DNA of 39,852 nt from Candidatus Hadarchaeum sp. (lineage in GTDB: Archaea > Hadarchaeota > Hadarchaeia > Hadarchaeales > Hadarchaeaceae): the NCBI GenBank assembly GCA_020725895.1, contig DYTO01000007.1, forward strand, positions 1 through 39,852, in the 5' to 3' direction. Shown here one piece after another: positions 9,267 to 18,665 of this stretch. The notes under the pieces are model-generated. The model was given only the letters and a program-made list of their open reading frames with translations. It was not told the DNA's origin and ran no database searches. Within the stretch, counting starts at the first letter, position 1. Every line of letters begins with the position of its first letter. The position numbers were made by a program, and so were the translations under genes.

Positions 9267-11210
9267 ACGCCTAGCTCCGCAAAAGAATCCACCAAGGTTT
9301 TTTTCAGGCCTTCGGACTTTGAAGAGATAAAAAAATGCAGGTCCTTGACGCAGCCTGAACGGTTGAAGATAATCGCGGACATGATCAGGTGGAACGCCCT
9401 GACATCGATAATGAACGCCCGATCGGGGCACATCGGCGCGTCCTTCAGCATCGCCGACATCCTGGCAGTCCTCTACCACAGCGAGATGAAAGTCGATCCG
9501 AAAAATCCTAGGGGTTTCGGGCGGGACGTCCTCATACTTTCAAAGGGGCACGCGGCCTCGTCGCTGTACGCGACATTGGCGTCGCGCGGCTTCTTCCCGA
9601 CCGAAAAACTTCTCAAGTTCAGGAGATTGAAGGGCCTCGAAGGCCACGCTGAGATCTCGGCGCCGGGCGTCGATTCAAACACGGGCTCGCTAGCGATGGG
9701 GATTTCGAAGGGTAAGGGTTACGCGTGGAGTTACAAGGCCAGCTGGAGCAAGGCCACGGTCTTCGTGATTATGGGCGACGGGGAGCTCCAAGAGGGCCAA
9801 AACTGGGAGGCGATAATGTCCGCCAGCTTCATGAAGTTGGACAACCTCTGCCTGATAATCGACAGGAACCGCGTCCAGACGGACAAGGAGGTCAAGGAAA
9901 TCCTTGACGTTTCACCGATCGAGGCAAAATTGAAGGCCTTCGGCTGGCACGTTACGACTATCAACGGCAACGACACAAAGGAAATCCTGGAATCGTTAAA
10001 GAAATTGAAAAGGGTTTATGGAAAACCCAAGGCCATCGTGGCGAACACCCTGAAGGGCGCCGGAGTCTCCTTCATGGAACACCCACACGCTCTGAAGGCG
10101 GGCAAGGGATACTACAAGTGGCACGACAAGCTGCCGAACGAGAAGGAATACAGGCGCGTCTGGGCCGAGATTTGCGCCAGGATAAACAAAAAAACAAAGA
10201 AATGCGCGCTGAAGAAATTCTCGCTGCCGGCTTTTCCCGAAGAGATCGCCAAGAAGAAAATCGTCCGTGTGGGGGAATCGCTGCTGAAACATTATTCTGA
10301 AATACTCGTTGAAATCGGCGCAAAAAACAAGAACGTTGTCGTCCTGGACGCCGACCTTGCGGAAAGCTGCGGCCTGAGGGAGTTCGAGAACAAGTTCCCG
10401 AGAAAGTTCATAGAAGTCGGGATTGCCGAGCAGGACATGGTCTCGATGGCCGGGGGGCTAGCGCTTTCCGGTAGGATACCGATCGTGAACACATACGCAT
10501 CTTTCCTGACCTCGAGGGCGAACGAGCAGATATTCAACAACGCCTCCGAAGGTTCGAAGATAATCTACGTCGGGCACATCGCGGGGATCATCCCGGCCAA
10601 GCCGGGCAAGTCGCACCAGGGTCTGAGAGACATAACGGTGATGAAATCCATGCCGAACGTTCTGGTTTGCCAGCCGTGCAACTCTCTGGAACTGCGAAAG
10701 CTCATGAACTTTTTGGTGACGAAATCCGATATCGCGGGCTATCTGCGCTTGGAACACGCGATTCCAAAAATAGCCGTGCATTTGCCGGTGAACTATGAAG
10801 TCAAGGTTGGCCAAGGGGCGACTTTGGCGGATGGGGCAGACGCGATAATAATAGGGCATGGCCCTCTCCTGCTATCGGAGGCCTTGATCGCGAGAGAGAT
10901 CTTGAAAGAGAAAAATATAAGCGTCAAGGTTGTTAACCTCCCGTGGCTCAACTGCGTCGATGAGAAATGGCTCAGGAACACGATTGGAAAAATCAAGAAT
11001 GTTTTTTGCCTGGAGAACCACTCGGTAGCCGGCGGTATGACAGAAATAGTTGCGCGCGCGCTGCTTACTGGCGGGCCCTGCGACTTGAAACTTCAAACAA
11101 TCGGGATCGAAGGTTTCGGCAGGTCCGGCGAGGACGAGGAAATATTGAAACACTACGCGATTGATGCTTCGAGCATCGCCAAAAAAATCAAGGGGTCGAT
11201 CAAAAGATGA
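9267..11210 (+). CDS. transketolase (N and C halves in one chain)
   Basis: 621 aa if started at the TTG at 9345; the frame stays open back to 9252, straight after the dehydrogenase stop. No ATG or GTG exists in that stretch; an ACG at 9267, six bases after GGGGGG, is a possible alternative, hence the start given. The thiamine-diphosphate half has RSGHIGASFS and GDGELQEGQNWEA; the pyrimidine-binding half has VGIAEQDMVSMAGGLA with the catalytic glutamate; a transketolase C-terminal domain follows. It moves a two-carbon ketol unit between sugars. Archaea often carry the two halves as separate genes; here they are joined, and its place in the NeuB operon suggests a specialised role in making the acceptor sugar. 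The 3' end overlaps neuA by ATGA. Confidence 0.88.
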   Translation, partial: TPSSAKESTKVFFRPSDFEEIKKCRSLTQPERLKIIADMIRWNALTSIMNARSGHIGASFSIADILAVLYHSEMKVDPKNPRGFGRDVLILSKGHAASSLYATLASRGFFPTEKLLKFRRLKGLEGHAEISAPGVDSNTGSLAMGISKGKGYAWSYKASWSKATVFVIMGDGELQEGQNWEAIMSASFMKLDNLCLIIDRNRVQTDKEVKEILDVSPIEAKLKAFGWHVTTINGNDTKEILESLKKLKRVYGKPKAIVANTLKGAGVSFMEHPHALKAGKGYYKWHDKLPNEKEYRRVWAEICARINKKTKKCALKKFSLPAFPEEIAKKKIVRVGESLLKHYSEILVEIGAKNKNVVVLDADLAESCGLREFENKFPRKFIEVGIAEQDMVSMAGGLALSGRIPIVNTYASFLTSRANEQIFNNASEGSKIIYVGHIAGIIPAKPGKSHQGLRDITVMKSMPNVLVCQPCNSLELRKLMNFLVTKSDIAGYLRLEHAIPKIAVHLPVNYEVKVGQGATLADGADAIIIGHGPLLLSEALIAREILKEKNISVKVVNLPWLNCVDEKWLRNTIGKIKNVFCLENHSVAGGMTEIVARALLTGGPCDLKLQTIGIEGFGRSGEDEEILKHYAIDASSIAKKIKGSIKR

Positions 11211-11935
11211 AAATTCTTTGCTTGATTCTCGCGCGCGGCGGGTCCAAGAGACTGCCCGGGAAAAATATCAAGGCGCTCGGCGGACAGCCACTGATTTGCC
11301 ACACTGTCAAAGCCGCAAAAGGTTCGAAACACATAAACAGGATAATCGTTTCGACCGACGACGAAGAGATAGCAAGGATCTCAAAATCTTGCGGCGCTGA
11401 AGTGCCTTTCTACCGCCCATCACCAATCTCCAAGGACGACTCGACGGAACTAGAGGCTTTTGAGCATGCGCTGAGCTGGTTGAAGGAAAAAGAAGAGTAC
11501 GTTCCGGACCTGATAGTTAAGCTATTCCCAACGACCCCTTTCAAAACGACGAAATCGATAGACAAGGCGATAAAACTAATGCTCGCAAACCCGCGCGCGG
11601 ACTCCGTCCGTTCGGTCAGGCCATGCAAGGAGCACCCATACAAGATGTGGACCATCGAGAAGAAACGCCTGAAATCCTTCGTGCCGATTGAGAACAAGCC
11701 CAAAGAGGCGCACACTCTCGCATACCAATCGTTGCCCACGGTCTACATCCAGAACGCATGCATAGATGTGACAAAACCTTCCAACGTCTGGAAGAAGAAA
11801 TCAATCACCGGCACAGAAATAGTCCCGTTCGTCATGGATGAGATAGAATCGATAGACATCAACACCCCCTTGGATCTCAAATTCGCTGAACTGGTCCTCA
11901 AAGAGGGAATCGCTTGGAAAAAGAAATCGAAGTGA
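11207..11935 (+). CDS. neuA: CMP-nonulosonic acid synthetase (NeuA-like cytidylyltransferase)
   Basis: 242 aa. The nucleotide-binding signature LARGGSKRLPGKN (8-20) is textbook CMP-sialic acid synthetase, followed by RIIVSTDDEEIA and EVPFYRP. A DIN motif near the C-terminus (SIDINTPLDLKFAE) supplies metal-binding aspartates. It activates the NeuB product with CTP for transfer to a glycan. Translationally coupled to the transketolase (ATGA) and to the methyltransferase gene that starts within its last codons. Confidence 0.92.
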   Translation: MKILCLILARGGSKRLPGKNIKALGGQPLICHTVKAAKGSKHINRIIVSTDDEEIARISKSCGAEVPFYRPSPISKDDSTELEAFEHALSWLKEKEEYVPDLIVKLFPTTPFKTTKSIDKAIKLMLANPRADSVRSVRPCKEHPYKMWTIEKKRLKSFVPIENKPKEAHTLAYQSLPTVYIQNACIDVTKPSNVWKKKSITGTEIVPFVMDEIESIDINTPLDLKFAELVLKEGIAWKKKSK

Positions 11936-12822
11936 ACAAGAACATAATCCGGGAAGATCTGGAAGCATACGCGAAGTACCTTAAAGTTGAAAAGAATTGC
12001 ATCCTGTGCGACAAGAAAAACCATGAAACCTGGGCGAAGTACGGCTCTTACACTGCTGTGAAGTGCAAGAACGACGACATGATCTGGATAAACCCACAGC
12101 TTTCGGAAGAGGGCCTGAACAAGTACTACGAGGACTACATCGGGATGCGCTTCAAGGATGAGATAAAGACGAAGCAAAGGAAAGTCCAATACCAGCTAGA
12201 CAAGGAATACATCGAGAACTGGATCTCTTCCGGGCGTGTCCTGGACGTCGGCTGTAGTGGTGGTTTCTTCCTGGACGCCCTGAGCGATTCTTTCGAAAAG
12301 CACGGGATAGAGATAGACTCAAAGGCGGTTGAATACGCGAATAAGACATACTCATTCGGGAAGAAGGTCAACTCCGTGCGGATTGAGGACGTGAAATATC
12401 CTGAAGGTTATTTTGACCTCGTTGTGATGAGGGGCGCAATCGAGCACCTGCCGGATCCCAAAACTGCTGTGAAAAAAGTTTCAAAAATTCTGAAAAAAGG
12501 CGGATACTTCTACATCGCCGCAACGCCGAACGCCGCGAGCTTCTGCGCCGACCTCTACCGCGAGAAATGGAACATGTTTCACCCTGTGAGGCACATCTTC
12601 TACTTCGGCGCAGATACGATTTCAAAGCTCTGCGCTCCATTCGGCCTGAAACTCGTCGGTAGGCACTACCCATACGAGGAGACGCCGTACGCGAACATAG
12701 AATCAGATCAAAAAGAGGTCCTTCGCGCCTGGGAACTGAAGATGGAAGGAAAGTTCGAAAAAATCGGGCGCAGCCCCTCCTTCTGGGGCAACATGATGAA
12801 CCTCGTGCTCAGGAAAACCTGA
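11914..12822 (+). CDS. SAM-dependent methyltransferase with N-terminal zinc-ribbon-like segment
   Basis: About 300 aa. Start uncertain: TTG at 11914 (after AGAGGG) or GTG at 11932 that overlaps the neuA stop. CILC near residues 29-32 and a later cysteine in AVKCKND resemble the small metal-binding domain found before Methyltransf_23 domains in sugar C- and O-methyltransferases. SAM motif I is VLDVGCSGGFFLDAL, followed by HGIEIDSKAVEYA and the post-motif YPEGYFDLVVMRGAIEHL. As last gene of the NulO operon it may methylate the nonulosonic acid or a nucleotide sugar; this is inference. It ends exactly where the convergent gene ends. Confidence 0.87.
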   Translation: MEKEIEVNKNIIREDLEAYAKYLKVEKNCILCDKKNHETWAKYGSYTAVKCKNDDMIWINPQLSEEGLNKYYEDYIGMRFKDEIKTKQRKVQYQLDKEYIENWISSGRVLDVGCSGGFFLDALSDSFEKHGIEIDSKAVEYANKTYSFGKKVNSVRIEDVKYPEGYFDLVVMRGAIEHLPDPKTAVKKVSKILKKGGYFYIAATPNAASFCADLYREKWNMFHPVRHIFYFGADTISKLCAPFGLKLVGRHYPYEETPYANIESDQKEVLRAWELKMEGKFEKIGRSPSFWGNMMNLVLRKT

Positions 12823-14259
12823 TCATCTCTTCAGGCCCAAAAAATTCAGTATGTAGTTCCCTATCCTCTCGCCGCATTTGCCGTCCTGCGGGCCGCAGTG
12901 CTCGTCGACTATCTTCTTCCTGCCATCGCTGTCAAGCTTCGGGTCGTCCAGATACGCATTTATGTGTGCGATCAGCTCGTCCGCGTTCTGCGCAATCTTC
13001 ACCCCACCTGACTTTGGTATGAACTCGTAATGAGTGTACATGAAAATCCTCGCGTTCGACTCGAGGAAATCCCTCTTCGCATACCCGTCGAACGAGATGT
13101 TGACTATCGGGATGTCCAGAGCCGCGGCATCCAAAGTGACAGACGACGCAACGTTAATCGCCACGTCGCTGCACGCCAGAAGATTCGCATAGTGAATCAT
13201 CTCCTCATCGTCCGGCACCCATATCTCTGGGCGCGCGGCCGAGACCATCGCCATCTTTCCGGACCAGAACCTCTCGCTGACGGTTTTCTTCGGTATCTCG
13301 AAGGTTATGATATTCCCGAATTCTTTCAGCTTGTCGTATCTCGCCAGGATGTCTTCGGGGTGGATTCTGACGTGGACATGCGAAGGATATTTTATCTTCC
13401 CTTCCTTGACCGCTTTGCAGATGATTTCGATTATATCCTGCTCGTCCTCGGACCCCCTGGCCGTCGCGTACGAGATGAGTTTTCTGTCCTCTGTGGCCCC
13501 GATCTTTTTGAAGAATTCTTTCTTGGGCAAAAACTTGTCCTTTGACTTCACGAAATAGTCCTGATGGGGGATGCCTGCTACCAGGATGTCCTCTGGGCGA
13601 TATCCATAGTAGTCGACGAGCTGCTTCTTGTTGAACTCGTTCCAAACTATCACTCTGTCGGACTTGTGGAGAATCCCCTTCGCAAAGTGATCCCAGTTTG
13701 CTATCATCGAGATTACGTGGACTTTTTTGCGCCTAGCGGTTTTTGCGATGCTCCACTCGTAGGGGTGCAGGAAATCCGTCGTGAAAACCAGGTCAGGTTT
13801 GTAATTTTCAAATGGTTTGTTGTAGAATTTCATCTTCCCTCTAGAGATAATTGCGTCTAGATTGTCAAGCGCCTTTATCAGATTCTTGTCCTTCCCGATT
13901 ATTTTTTTTACAATTTTTCGCGACAGGTATTTGTAGTGGCTCCTCTTCTTCAAAATTTTATCTTTTATCTCGACGGTCCCCGGGCGGTTTGCGTTGAAAA
14001 TCACTATTTCAGCGGCTTTCTTCAGTATCCTTTCAACGATGTTCGGTTTGTATATCGCCAGATTCTCGTGGATTATGTTCTCGCCCTGGGCTTCGGGAAA
14101 ATCGGAGATTATGCTCTTTCCGTCGACGAACGGCGCAAAAATCACGATTTTCAAATCTTTCTCGGATTTCAATATCCTGAACGAGTCCGACCTGAATATG
14201 TTCCGGATTCCATACCCGCCCGTTATAGTCATGAACACCGTTTTCAAATTTTTCACCAT
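12823..14259 (-). CDS. GT-B-like polysaccharide transferase, family not recognised
   Basis: 478 aa. The C-terminal half has a GT-B donor-site look: SYATARGSEDEQDIIEII, HVRIHPED and LLACSDVAINVASSVTLDAA, similar to CDP-glycerol glycerophosphotransferases, UDP-GlcNAc 2-epimerase-like folds and capsule transferases. The N-terminal half (VFMTITGGYGIRNIFRSD, then PDLVFTTDFLHPYEW) would be the acceptor domain. No transmembrane segment is seen. It follows the flippase by 27 bases on the same strand, so the two are probably cotranscribed. Donor and acceptor cannot be told; a CMP-nonulosonic acid is one candidate donor because the locus makes them. Confidence 0.62.
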   Translation of the reverse strand: MVKNLKTVFMTITGGYGIRNIFRSDSFRILKSEKDLKIVIFAPFVDGKSIISDFPEAQGENIIHENLAIYKPNIVERILKKAAEIVIFNANRPGTVEIKDKILKKRSHYKYLSRKIVKKIIGKDKNLIKALDNLDAIISRGKMKFYNKPFENYKPDLVFTTDFLHPYEWSIAKTARRKKVHVISMIANWDHFAKGILHKSDRVIVWNEFNKKQLVDYYGYRPEDILVAGIPHQDYFVKSKDKFLPKKEFFKKIGATEDRKLISYATARGSEDEQDIIEIICKAVKEGKIKYPSHVHVRIHPEDILARYDKLKEFGNIITFEIPKKTVSERFWSGKMAMVSAARPEIWVPDDEEMIHYANLLACSDVAINVASSVTLDAAALDIPIVNISFDGYAKRDFLESNARIFMYTHYEFIPKSGGVKIAQNADELIAHINAYLDDPKLDSDGRKKIVDEHCGPQDGKCGERIGNYILNFLGLKR

Positions 14260-14286
14260 TGAATCTGAAATCCGTCTGCTTTAATA

Positions 14287-15867
14287 CTAATCCTTTGCAA
14301 ACATGCTCAACAGCTTAAACAACCATCTCGGCAACGGGAGCATCTGCGGGAAAAGTGAGAGGTCCTTTTTCGTCAGCGCACCCGAGGACAAAATCCAGAT
14401 GACATAAATCAGCAGACTGAAAACTCCGACGATAATCGCTTCGAACAAAGTTGACAGGACAAGCAAGTTCTTCAGGCCGAAAATGAATATCAACATAAGT
14501 GCGCCGCCGATGATCGTTTTGACGAGAGGATAAATTGGAACTGAAAAACTAACGAACTTCTTAGCATAGTAGAAAAGTGCTATTGCGCCACTCGACAGTG
14601 CGATTAACGACGCGATAGCCGCACCCTCGACACCGTAGATCGGGATCAACAACAAGTTGAAAACGACGATCAAAGTCGCCATCACTATGGTCGCCCTCGC
14701 CTCGTATCCTGGCTTGCCTATTCCAATCAAAGACAAGCCCAAGATGCGGTATATTATCCACGGTATCGTCGATACTGCGAATATCTGCAATGCCGTTGCG
14801 GCAGGCAAGTACTCCTGACCGAACAACAGGTGAATGACCAGATTAGGGAAAGCCACCAATATAAGCACTATCGGCATCACGAAAATGAAAGAGAATTTTG
14901 TCAAAAAGTGCAGCATTTCACCCAACAGTTTACTCTGGTGCTTAGCCCACATCTCTGCAACCATGGGGAAGAAAACAAACATGACTGACCCGACAACAGA
15001 TGTCAGAAACGCTGACATTGGAAGTGCGACTTGGTAGTATCCCACTTCTGCAAGACTACGAAAAGCGGCAATTGTCAAAGTGCCCATATATCCTATCACG
15101 AGACCGATCAAACCGGACAGGAAGACAGGCAGGGCGAATTTCGACATTTTCTTCGCCATGGGCCCCCTGATGTGCGAACTTGCGTTGAAAACCTGTGGGT
15201 ATTTTCGCCTCAAAATCGCGAAACTGAGCATAACCGTTGCAATCGCCGTAATCATGTAAGAATAAGCTGCTCCGATCACTCCCATCCCCAGGCTGCCGAC
15301 AAAGAAAAGCGCAAGGACCATGACCAGCATGTTGTCAAAGAACCTCACAACGGAATACATCGTCATATCCTGGAAACCCTGGAATATCTTGGTGAAAGTG
15401 AAAAAGCTCATCAAGACGAACCAGATCGCCAGTATCCGAATAAGCGGCACAACAATTGTCATGGGGATGCCCTTCGCCAAGTATGCGGCTGCGAGATAAT
15501 CCGAGAAAACGAAGAAGAATCCTGCGATCACGAGGCTTGCAACCAACTGGATGAGGATAACGAAATATGTTGCAGATTTTATGTGGTGATACTCCTTTTT
15601 CACGATGAATTCTGGGATGTGGCGCACCAGCGCCGTATCCAATCCAAGACCTCTGAAAAGCTCAAAAATCGAAACCATGGCGAACGCCAGCTCGAAAAGC
15701 CCGTAAAATGTGCCTGGCGTGACGGCATTGAACGCGTCTTGAAGGATAAACGTTCGCGCCAAGAACGCGCGGAGAAGTAGTCCGAGAATCCCTGTGATGA
15801 AAAGCGTCACAAAAATTATGGTGCTTCCCCTAACGAGCCTTCTTGCATATACCACTGATTCTGACAT
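14287..15867 (-). CDS. Wzx-like polysaccharide flippase (MOP superfamily)
   Basis: 526 aa starting at the ATG at 15867, chosen because GGTGGAGG sits just before it; an ATG 99 bases upstream would add 33 residues that do not look like this family. The protein is almost entirely hydrophobic with about 12-14 predicted membrane helices, beginning GSTIIFVTLFITGILGLLLR and ending GVFSLLIYVIWILSS. It should carry lipid-linked oligosaccharides across the membrane for assembly of the glycan made by this locus. A TATA-like TAGTTTTAAGA at about 15902-15912 precedes it. Confidence 0.88.
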   Translation of the reverse strand: MSESVVYARRLVRGSTIIFVTLFITGILGLLLRAFLARTFILQDAFNAVTPGTFYGLFELAFAMVSIFELFRGLGLDTALVRHIPEFIVKKEYHHIKSATYFVILIQLVASLVIAGFFFVFSDYLAAAYLAKGIPMTIVVPLIRILAIWFVLMSFFTFTKIFQGFQDMTMYSVVRFFDNMLVMVLALFFVGSLGMGVIGAAYSYMITAIATVMLSFAILRRKYPQVFNASSHIRGPMAKKMSKFALPVFLSGLIGLVIGYMGTLTIAAFRSLAEVGYYQVALPMSAFLTSVVGSVMFVFFPMVAEMWAKHQSKLLGEMLHFLTKFSFIFVMPIVLILVAFPNLVIHLLFGQEYLPAATALQIFAVSTIPWIIYRILGLSLIGIGKPGYEARATIVMATLIVVFNLLLIPIYGVEGAAIASLIALSSGAIALFYYAKKFVSFSVPIYPLVKTIIGGALMLIFIFGLKNLLVLSTLFEAIIVGVFSLLIYVIWILSSGALTKKDLSLFPQMLPLPRWLFKLLSMFAKD

Positions 15868-15958
15868 TTTACCTCCACCAAAGCAATTGATTGCGCCTTG
15901 TCTTAAAACTAGGGGCACCATATCTGATAAATGGCCATATGCCTGAACTTTATCGAGG

Positions 15959-17083
15959 ATGAACAACGTGAAAAAAAGCTCTGGAACGGTTTTCTTCGGG
16001 CCGTTCGTCGGCGAGTTCGGATGGGAGCTGCTCTACTGGCACGGCTGGGTGAAAAGGCTCTGCCGGGGCAAGTATCGGAACTACCACAAGATCGCGTGCA
16101 GTTTCCCGGGACGGTACCCGTTCTATCCCGATGTCGACGAGTTCTGGTCTTTGCCCGATAAAATCCTGAAACACAAGATTTCGTCGCGGGGGTACATGAC
16201 AGACAACTGGATTGATGGATTCCCCAAACCTTCGAAACCGACCAAAGAACTGGTTGATGTCTCGCCACTTGTGAAGGACATTATTGCCGAATTCAAAAAG
16301 AAGTTTCCAAAAGGAACTGAAATGATCCTCCCGTGGGAACTCAGGTTCGACGAAGAGGACAAGATGAAATACGGCGTCGAGATTCCTGATAAACCAAAGT
16401 CGGACGCTGAATTCGTGACCCACTTCATCCCATTCCAAAACCAGATCCTCGAACCTCTCAAGCCCACCGATGCCGGAAAAAACGTCTTCGAGAAGATGGC
16501 CGGGGCAAAAGAAAAACTGATATGCGTCTTTCCGAGGCACCGCCCCTTCAGGCGGCCGGACAAGGACTGGACCAGAGAAAAGTACGAGATCTTGATTGAA
16601 AGGCTCCAGAAGGAATTTCCGCAGTTCAAGATCGCGATATTGGGTGAGCCGGGCGGGGCGTTTTTCGCCGAGGGCGTGCCACACGGATGCTTGGACATTA
16701 TCAACGTCGACCCGAAGAAAAGAATGGATATTCAACTGGCAGCTTTGGAAAGATCCGTTCTGGCGATCGGCGGCCAGTCGGGGGGGACGGCTTTCGCATT
16801 GGCTGCGGGTTGCCCGACATTCACCTGGGGCGGCGCGATAGGGGAGAAAGGATTCAAGGAACAAAATTATCTCGGTACAAAACTCGTGTTCTACACCGCT
16901 ACCGACCCGCCGGTTGATCTTATCGTTAACTATGCAAAATGGATGCTTGGCCTCGGCAGCAAGCCTCGTGGCCACGAGTTGAAAAGGACGGTGCTTGTCA
17001 ACTTGCTGAACCGCATGCCAAGGTTCGTTAGAAAATCAAAAATAGCGATGAAGATAAAAAAATTCCTCAGGTTAAAATTCTAG
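15959..17083 (+). CDS. glycosyltransferase-like protein (GT9/GT-B-like), not firmly assigned
   Basis: 374 aa. FFGPFVGEFGWELLYWHGWV (12-31) opens the protein and resembles acceptor regions of GT-B enzymes. Later blocks ICVFPRHRPFRRPDKDW, IAILGEPGGAFF and AIGGQSGGTAFALAAGCPTF are like the donor-site glycine-rich loop of heptosyltransferase-type (GT9) proteins. The C-terminus is basic (KSKIAMKIKKFLRLKF), which may contact the membrane. GAGG lies close before the ATG. It is divergent from the flippase and ends one base from the convergent radical SAM gene. Function inferred only from fold-like motifs and neighbourhood. Confidence 0.6.
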   Translation: MNNVKKSSGTVFFGPFVGEFGWELLYWHGWVKRLCRGKYRNYHKIACSFPGRYPFYPDVDEFWSLPDKILKHKISSRGYMTDNWIDGFPKPSKPTKELVDVSPLVKDIIAEFKKKFPKGTEMILPWELRFDEEDKMKYGVEIPDKPKSDAEFVTHFIPFQNQILEPLKPTDAGKNVFEKMAGAKEKLICVFPRHRPFRRPDKDWTREKYEILIERLQKEFPQFKIAILGEPGGAFFAEGVPHGCLDIINVDPKKRMDIQLAALERSVLAIGGQSGGTAFALAAGCPTFTWGGAIGEKGFKEQNYLGTKLVFYTATDPPVDLIVNYAKWMLGLGSKPRGHELKRTVLVNLLNRMPRFVRKSKIAMKIKKFLRLKF

Positions 17084-17084
17084 C

Positions 17085-18653
17085 TCAAATGCCCTGGAAC
17101 CTGTCCCTGTCCAATTCGCGCAGAGCCTGGCTTGCCATCAGCATGCTCTTTTTAGTGAAGATGCTGTAGGGTTGTCCGCGTTTCAACTCGTAATGCTCCC
17201 TGATCTCCTTGATGATCTTCTTCATGAACTTCAGCCTTATCAGCGCCTGGGTCGCCGAAGGAACGTGCGAAATCCCGCGCTCCTCAATGAACTTTTTGAT
17301 CTCCGCGTTTATCCCGCCGTAAAACCTGAGCTGGGCTTCCCTGACGTAGGGGTCGTTCGCCAGGATGTTGAAGTGCCGCTTTATCGTCTTCTTTGTCCCC
17401 GGTATCTCGATGACCTCGGTCGAAAAGTCGAAATATTTCTCGTGCATCGTCGAGCCCTTCAGGGGGATTATCGCCATCGCTATCGATGCGGTCGCCGTCC
17501 CGTCCTCGACGAGTCCCATAGTTTTGTCGACGGTTATCTCGACGTCGTCCAGATTGCTTTCAGGTGTTATCAGTATTGCGCTGATGAAGGGGCTGATCCC
17601 GTGTTTCTTTACGAGCCGAATCCTCTCCTCCGTCTCGCGCGCATCGTATTTCTTGTTTATCTCGTCGAGCACTTTCTGCGAAAAGGACTCAACCCCGATG
17701 TTAAGCAGCCTGAAGTTCGCACGCTTCATCCAGGAGAGAATCTCGTCGTTTAGGTCGCTGACCCTCGCGAAGCAGATGTAACCAAGACCGAATTTCCTCT
17801 TCTCGGCCTCCTGGCAGAACTTTATCAATTTCTCCTTGTTGACTGTGAAATTGTCGTCCGTGAAATAAATCGTCCGGACCCTCGGATGGGCTTTTTTGAT
17901 TCGCTCAATCAAGTCGAGCAGGTTCTTCGCCTCGATCTCCACGAGAGGCACGCCGAACTTCCCCGCCGCCGAAGCTAGCTGGTGTGTCGAGGAGCAGAAC
18001 GTGCAGCCGAACGGGCAGTAGTTGTGCGTGAATATCCTAATAGTGTGAATCTCCTGCATCCGGTTGTCGTCGAGCTGGCCCTCGTACTTCTTCACGTAAA
18101 AGTCCCAATATTTCTCATATGGGATTTTCTCCCAGTCTATGCCTTTCGTCGCCTCGAAGAATTCCTCGCGATTGAACGTTGTGGCGTCCTTCCTTACAGC
18201 GATACCGGGGATGTCCTCGAGATGCTCCTCGTTCGCAAGCATAAGCAGCGGGACCTCCCCCTCGCCAAGTATCGCTATCTTGCAAGGGCTTTTGTCGAGA
18301 ATCGTCTGGTAGTTGAACTGGGCCTCTATCCCGCCCGCCACGAGCAAGGCGTCGGGGCATGTCTTCTGCGCCAGGTACATGTTCTTGATGTCGCTGACCA
18401 GGCTGTCGTCCAGGACTGAGAACCCTATGATGTCCCAATCATTCTCATTCAGCTTCTCTTCCAGGCTCGGCCCCTCACCTGAAATCATGTGATAGTTGCT
18501 GTCGATCCACTCGGCTTGGTGGCCCTTTGCGTTCAAATATCCCACAAGCCTCAAAATCCCGAGCGGCGGAGTCAGCCACTTGACCTCGGACATCGACTTC
18601 TCGCTCATGGGGGAGATGAGCAATATCTTTTTTGGCTTTACTTTCTTTTCCAT
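17085..18653 (-). CDS. B12-binding-domain radical SAM enzyme
   Basis: 522 aa. Residues about 1-170 fit a cobalamin-binding Rossmann domain: KKILLISPMSEKS, then TPPLGILRLVGYLNAKGH and LLVAGGIEAQFNY; the DxHxxG lower-ligand motif is not visible, as in many of this class. The radical SAM core has IFTHNYCPFGCTFCSS (CX3CX2C) near residue 210 and FTDDNFTVNKEKLIKF. Such enzymes methylate unactivated carbons or do related radical chemistry. It is third in a minus-strand operon after a nucleotidyltransferase and a kinase-HAD fusion, so C-methylation or rearrangement of a sugar is plausible. The substrate is unknown. Confidence 0.87.
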   Translation of the reverse strand: MEKKVKPKKILLISPMSEKSMSEVKWLTPPLGILRLVGYLNAKGHQAEWIDSNYHMISGEGPSLEEKLNENDWDIIGFSVLDDSLVSDIKNMYLAQKTCPDALLVAGGIEAQFNYQTILDKSPCKIAILGEGEVPLLMLANEEHLEDIPGIAVRKDATTFNREEFFEATKGIDWEKIPYEKYWDFYVKKYEGQLDDNRMQEIHTIRIFTHNYCPFGCTFCSSTHQLASAAGKFGVPLVEIEAKNLLDLIERIKKAHPRVRTIYFTDDNFTVNKEKLIKFCQEAEKRKFGLGYICFARVSDLNDEILSWMKRANFRLLNIGVESFSQKVLDEINKKYDARETEERIRLVKKHGISPFISAILITPESNLDDVEITVDKTMGLVEDGTATASIAMAIIPLKGSTMHEKYFDFSTEVIEIPGTKKTIKRHFNILANDPYVREAQLRFYGGINAEIKKFIEERGISHVPSATQALIRLKFMKKIIKEIREHYELKRGQPYSIFTKKSMLMASQALRELDRDRFQGI

Positions 18654-18665
18654 GAAATCCCGTAT

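Noticed and set aside
15868-15966. 33-residue N-terminal extension of the flippase
   Set aside because: The strong GGTGGAGG lies just before the internal ATG at 15867 and the extension overlaps the divergent gene start.
15950-16975. 341-codon open frame on the minus strand
   Set aside because: Opposite the plus-strand transferase gene, which has coherent blocks and a ribosome site; the antisense protein has none.
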